A stretch of DNA of 49,608 nt, from contig CAZYGI010000024.1 of assembly GCA_964647255.1 (NCBI GenBank), positions 1 to 49,608 of the forward strand. Reading direction: 5' to 3'. The notes below the pieces were generated by a model. That model saw only the letters and a list, made by a program, of their open reading frames with translations. It had not been told where the DNA came from and searched no databases. Below are positions 46,871-49,608 of the stretch, one piece after another. Both the position numbers and the translations under genes were made by a program. Position 1 is the first letter of the stretch. The number at the start of each line of letters is the position of its first letter. The DNA comes from CAWJEL01 sp964647255. GTDB lineage: Bacteria; Chloroflexota; Anaerolineae; CG2-30-64-16.

Positions 46871-47092
46871 ATGGCGCAGAACCGGGATGATCTGATCGCG
46901 GCCAAGGAAGCTGTGAAGGCCGAGCTGGCCCGCACGCAGCGTGCGCTGGAGCGGGCACGAGCCGAGCTGGCGGCAGCTTCGGGGTTGCGCCGGTCCGTCC
47001 TGTCGGGTCGCGTCCGACAATTGGAATCTCGCGCGGAGCGCCTGATGGCCCAGGAGCACGACCTGCGGCTGGCGATTGACCGCAACCGGTGA
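46871..47092 (+). CDS. small coiled-coil protein
   Basis: A 73-aa protein made almost wholly of charged and Leu/Ala heptads (DDLIAAKEAVKAELARTQRA, then RQLESRAERLMAQEHDLRLA), so a single coiled coil or helical hairpin. ATG 46871 lies 13 nt after the aminotransferase stop. No clear ribosome binding site. No family recognised. It precedes the CHAT gene by 78 nt. Confidence 0.5.
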   Translation: MAQNRDDLIAAKEAVKAELARTQRALERARAELAAASGLRRSVLSGRVRQLESRAERLMAQEHDLRLAIDRNR

Positions 47093-47170
47093 ATTCTTCG
47101 TCCCCTATTTGTATTGTAAATAACTTATAAATCGTGGGTTGTCCAGGTAGAATGCTTTTGGAGGTGCAAC

Positions 47171-49591
47171 GTGTCCGAGAGCGGCTACCTCAACTTCGAC
47201 CTCGAGCTTGAACGCTCGGCGCAGGGCTACAACGCCGAGGTCCTGGGTTCCCCAGCGGGAGAAGCCCGGATCGAGCTTGATCGCGCCGCGTTTCAAGCCC
47301 TGGACCTCACTGCGTCTCCCCAGGTGATCGGCGGCCAGCTCTTCGAGGCTGTTTTCCGCGGCGCCACCGAGACGTGCCTGCGCCGCAGCCTGGATGAGGC
47401 AGAGCGGCAGGGCAAGGGCCTTCGCCTCCGCCTCCGCCTGTCGGATGCGCCGGAGCTCGCCAACCTCCCATGGGAATACCTCTACGATCGCAGCTCCGAT
47501 CACTTTCTGGCGCTCTCGCGAGAGACGCCGCTGGTCCGCTACCTGGATCTGCCCCAATCGCCGCGCGATCTGCAGGGAGAGCCGAAACTCCGCGTGCTGG
47601 TGGTGATCGCCAGCCCCGCCGGCTACCCGGCGCTGGACACTGAGCGCGAATGGGACAACCTGCGCTCGGCGCTGCACGACCTGGGCGAACGGGGCGGGGT
47701 GGCGCTGGAGCGCCTGGACCCGCCGTCCGTCGGTGCATTGCAGGCACAGCTTCTGCGGCAGGAATACCACATCCTCCACTTTCTGGGGCACGGCGGCTTC
47801 GATCAGGCCAGCAACGAAGGCATCTTGCTGCTGCAGGACGAGGCGGGCAACCCCCAGGCCGTCACCGGCCAATACTTCGCCGCGCTGCTGCGCGATCAGC
47901 GTTCGCTGCGGCTGGCGCTGCTCAACGCGTGCCAGGGCGCGGAGGCCGCGGCGGGCGACGCCTACGCCGGCGTGGCCCAGCAGTTGGTGCGCGGTGGCAT
48001 CCCCGCGGTCATCGCGATGCGGACGGCCATCAGCGACGCGGCAGGCGCCAGTCTGGCGCAGCGGTTCTACGCCGCGTTGGCCGACGGCGCGGCCGTGGAT
48101 GCGGCGTTGGCGGAGGCACGCAAGACCCTCTTCGCCCAGGGCGCCGAGTGGGGCACGCCGGTGCTCTTCATGCGCTCGCCCAACGGCGAGCTGTGGCCGC
48201 GCCAGGCTCAGGCCCAACCCGCGCCCTCCCGCAAGAAAGCGTTACTGATCGGCGCAGCGGCCGCGCTGGTCCTGGCGCTGGCCTTCGCCGCATACCTCCT
48301 CTTCGTGCCAGCGCGAATGGACGCCAAATCTACGCTTAAGATCGCAGTCGCCGACGTCGGCGTGCTGGACGCGTCCGGCGCCATGCATCCATCGCCGGAC
48401 GCCACCCTTGCGGCCGGTTGGATCACATCCGCGCTGGAAACTGCCATCCAGGGGGAAGGGCCCGACAGCCGGATCGCGGTCTGGCACAGCGGACTGCCGT
48501 GGACGCAGATGCGCGCCCGGCTGACGGCCCCAGCAGGCAAGACACCCCAGCAGCGAGCTAGCGCGGCGGAGGCGCTGGCCGAGCGCGTGGGGGCCGATGT
48601 GGTGATCTATGCGCACCTCGAGGCGGACTCCAACGGGGCAAATCTGGTGACTGAATTCTACGTCAGCGAGCGGGTGCGGCCCGAAGCCAATGAAACCCTC
48701 GGGCAATACACATTCGGCGACCCGCTTGGGCTGCCGGCCGACCTTGCCAAAGCCGACAGCCTGGTGCGCGAAGGCCTGGCGCGCCGCGTGAGCGATCGCA
48801 CGACCGCCCTGTTCCGCCTGCTGTTGGGGCTGCGGGAAGACCTGCTGGGGGAACACCAGGCGGCGCTGACCCTGCTCCAGCAGACCGAGGCCAGCCTGGC
48901 GAGATGGTCTGAGCACGGAGAGGGCAAGGAGACCCTGTACTATTTTATGGCGCGCGAAGCCGGCTTTCTGGAGCGCTACACAGACGCGCAGGCGTACGCC
49001 GAAAAAGCCATCACCCTCAACCCTGAGTACACCCGCGCCCACATCGTCCTGGGCAGCGCCTACCTGGGCCAAGCGCAGCAGATGGCTGTGGCGCAGCGCC
49101 TGGCCGCCGGCAGCCCGCTCGACCTGGCCGAAGCAGCTTATCAGCAAGGCGTCACCCTGGCCCGAGCCTCCGGCGACCGCCGCATGGAGCTGATCGCACA
49201 GCTCGCCCTCGCCGGCGGCCACCTGGTGCGCGTGGCGGCGCTCTACAGCGCCGAGGATCCGCTGCTCGACGAGCAAATCGGCCCGCTGGCAGACCGCACC
49301 AGCCTCGAAGTCCGCACGCTGCTCGCCGCCCTGGACGAGATCAAACAGTATCGAATGTTGGGCCAGGCCCAGAGCTACCTGGGGCAGCTTTACTTTCTGC
49401 TGGGCAACCGGGCGCAGCGCCAGGGCGAATCGGCTGCGGCCCAAGCCGCCTTCGTCGAGGCGCGCACCGCCTTCCAGGCCTGCAGCGCGTTGGCGCAGAA
49501 GGCGCCTGAGGACAAAACCCTGGTCGAGCGGATCGTGCGGGGCGTCTGTGAGCCGGGCTTGCAGAACGTCAGCGCAGCGCTTACGCCATAG
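47171..49591 (+). CDS. CHAT-domain protease with transmembrane helix and TPR-like C terminus
   Basis: An 806-aa protein. The N-terminal about 350 residues form a CHAT (caspase HetF associated with TPRs) domain with the catalytic pair His207 (HFLGHGGFD) and Cys254 (LLNACQGAEA), followed by GGIPAVIAMR. One membrane helix lies at about 357-381 (LLIGAAAALVLALAFAAYLLF). Then a domain with AVADVGVLDASG and GADVVIYAHLEAD, and a C-terminal TPR-like helical region (about 570-800; YTDAQAYAEKAITLNPEYTRAHIVLGSAYL). CHAT proteases are caspase-like peptidases used in signalling or cell death. GTG start with GGAGGTG upstream. The substrate is unknown. Confidence 0.88.
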   Translation: MSESGYLNFDLELERSAQGYNAEVLGSPAGEARIELDRAAFQALDLTASPQVIGGQLFEAVFRGATETCLRRSLDEAERQGKGLRLRLRLSDAPELANLPWEYLYDRSSDHFLALSRETPLVRYLDLPQSPRDLQGEPKLRVLVVIASPAGYPALDTEREWDNLRSALHDLGERGGVALERLDPPSVGALQAQLLRQEYHILHFLGHGGFDQASNEGILLLQDEAGNPQAVTGQYFAALLRDQRSLRLALLNACQGAEAAAGDAYAGVAQQLVRGGIPAVIAMRTAISDAAGASLAQRFYAALADGAAVDAALAEARKTLFAQGAEWGTPVLFMRSPNGELWPRQAQAQPAPSRKKALLIGAAAALVLALAFAAYLLFVPARMDAKSTLKIAVADVGVLDASGAMHPSPDATLAAGWITSALETAIQGEGPDSRIAVWHSGLPWTQMRARLTAPAGKTPQQRASAAEALAERVGADVVIYAHLEADSNGANLVTEFYVSERVRPEANETLGQYTFGDPLGLPADLAKADSLVREGLARRVSDRTTALFRLLLGLREDLLGEHQAALTLLQQTEASLARWSEHGEGKETLYYFMAREAGFLERYTDAQAYAEKAITLNPEYTRAHIVLGSAYLGQAQQMAVAQRLAAGSPLDLAEAAYQQGVTLARASGDRRMELIAQLALAGGHLVRVAALYSAEDPLLDEQIGPLADRTSLEVRTLLAALDEIKQYRMLGQAQSYLGQLYFLLGNRAQRQGESAAAQAAFVEARTAFQACSALAQKAPEDKTLVERIVRGVCEPGLQNVSAALTP

Positions 49592-49608
49592 AGGGCAATG
49601 ATCGAGAT

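Overview
This GC-rich window reads as a piece of a Chloroflexota (Anaerolineae/Caldilinea-like) chromosome. The evidence is indirect: the gene order alaS - baseplate-J-like membrane protein - ruvX - mltG, secreted proteins with long Thr-Pro linkers joining FGE/SUMF1, PD40, CBM9-like and SdrD-B-like domains, a LysM-PA14 exoprotein, a CHAT-TPR protein, and many short dispersed repeats. No phage, transposase, rRNA or CRISPR array was seen. The genus cannot be read from the sequence.

Layout. 1-450: two tRNA-Ser genes (GGA and CGA) on the minus strand, each with its own promoter. 597-6995: an apparent operon for a Na+-translocating, biotin-dependent acyl-CoA (methylmalonyl-CoA type) decarboxylase (carboxyltransferase, OadG-like, biotin carrier, beta pump subunit), translationally coupled to a dikinase-like enzyme that lacks the PEP-binding barrel. 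7009-10134: minus-strand GyrI-like, toroid-like, uracil-DNA-glycosylase-like and membrane proteins. 10457-18552: a molybdenum hydroxylase cluster (2Fe-2S subunit, Mo subunit, FAD subunit). Its FAD subunit carries a GltD-type Fe-S/FAD/NAD(P) module inserted in the middle, and the cluster is interrupted by a secreted protein with two FGE-like domains and a PD40 propeller. 18664-20832: exonuclease III and pyrimidine nucleoside phosphorylase. 21138-28018: the minus-strand alaS operon, ending with a truncated substrate-binding lipoprotein. 28207-29091: LysM-PA14 protein. 29134-30613: tyrS behind a leader that holds a strong promoter, a 23-codon ORF with two Tyr codons, and an intrinsic terminator. 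30830-35674: a very large secreted multidomain protein split by one in-frame TAG. 35699-49591: MATE exporter, PCu(A)C copper chaperone, two methyltransferases, MFS transporter, M20 and M3 peptidases, two PLP enzymes, a YbjN-like protein, a small coiled-coil protein and a CHAT-TPR membrane protein.

The most notable observations are: (1) the tyrS leader, which looks like a ribosome-mediated Tyr attenuator translated from a leaderless transcript; (2) the Mo-hydroxylase FAD subunit with its internal GltD module; (3) an array of near-perfect 8-2-8 hairpins, with different stems, spaced about 31 bp apart just upstream of the Mo-hydroxylase promoter; (4) short repeat-like DNA inserted in frame inside conserved enzymes; (5) a small MITE-like inverted-repeat family. 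All assignments come from reading motifs by eye; no database search was run.
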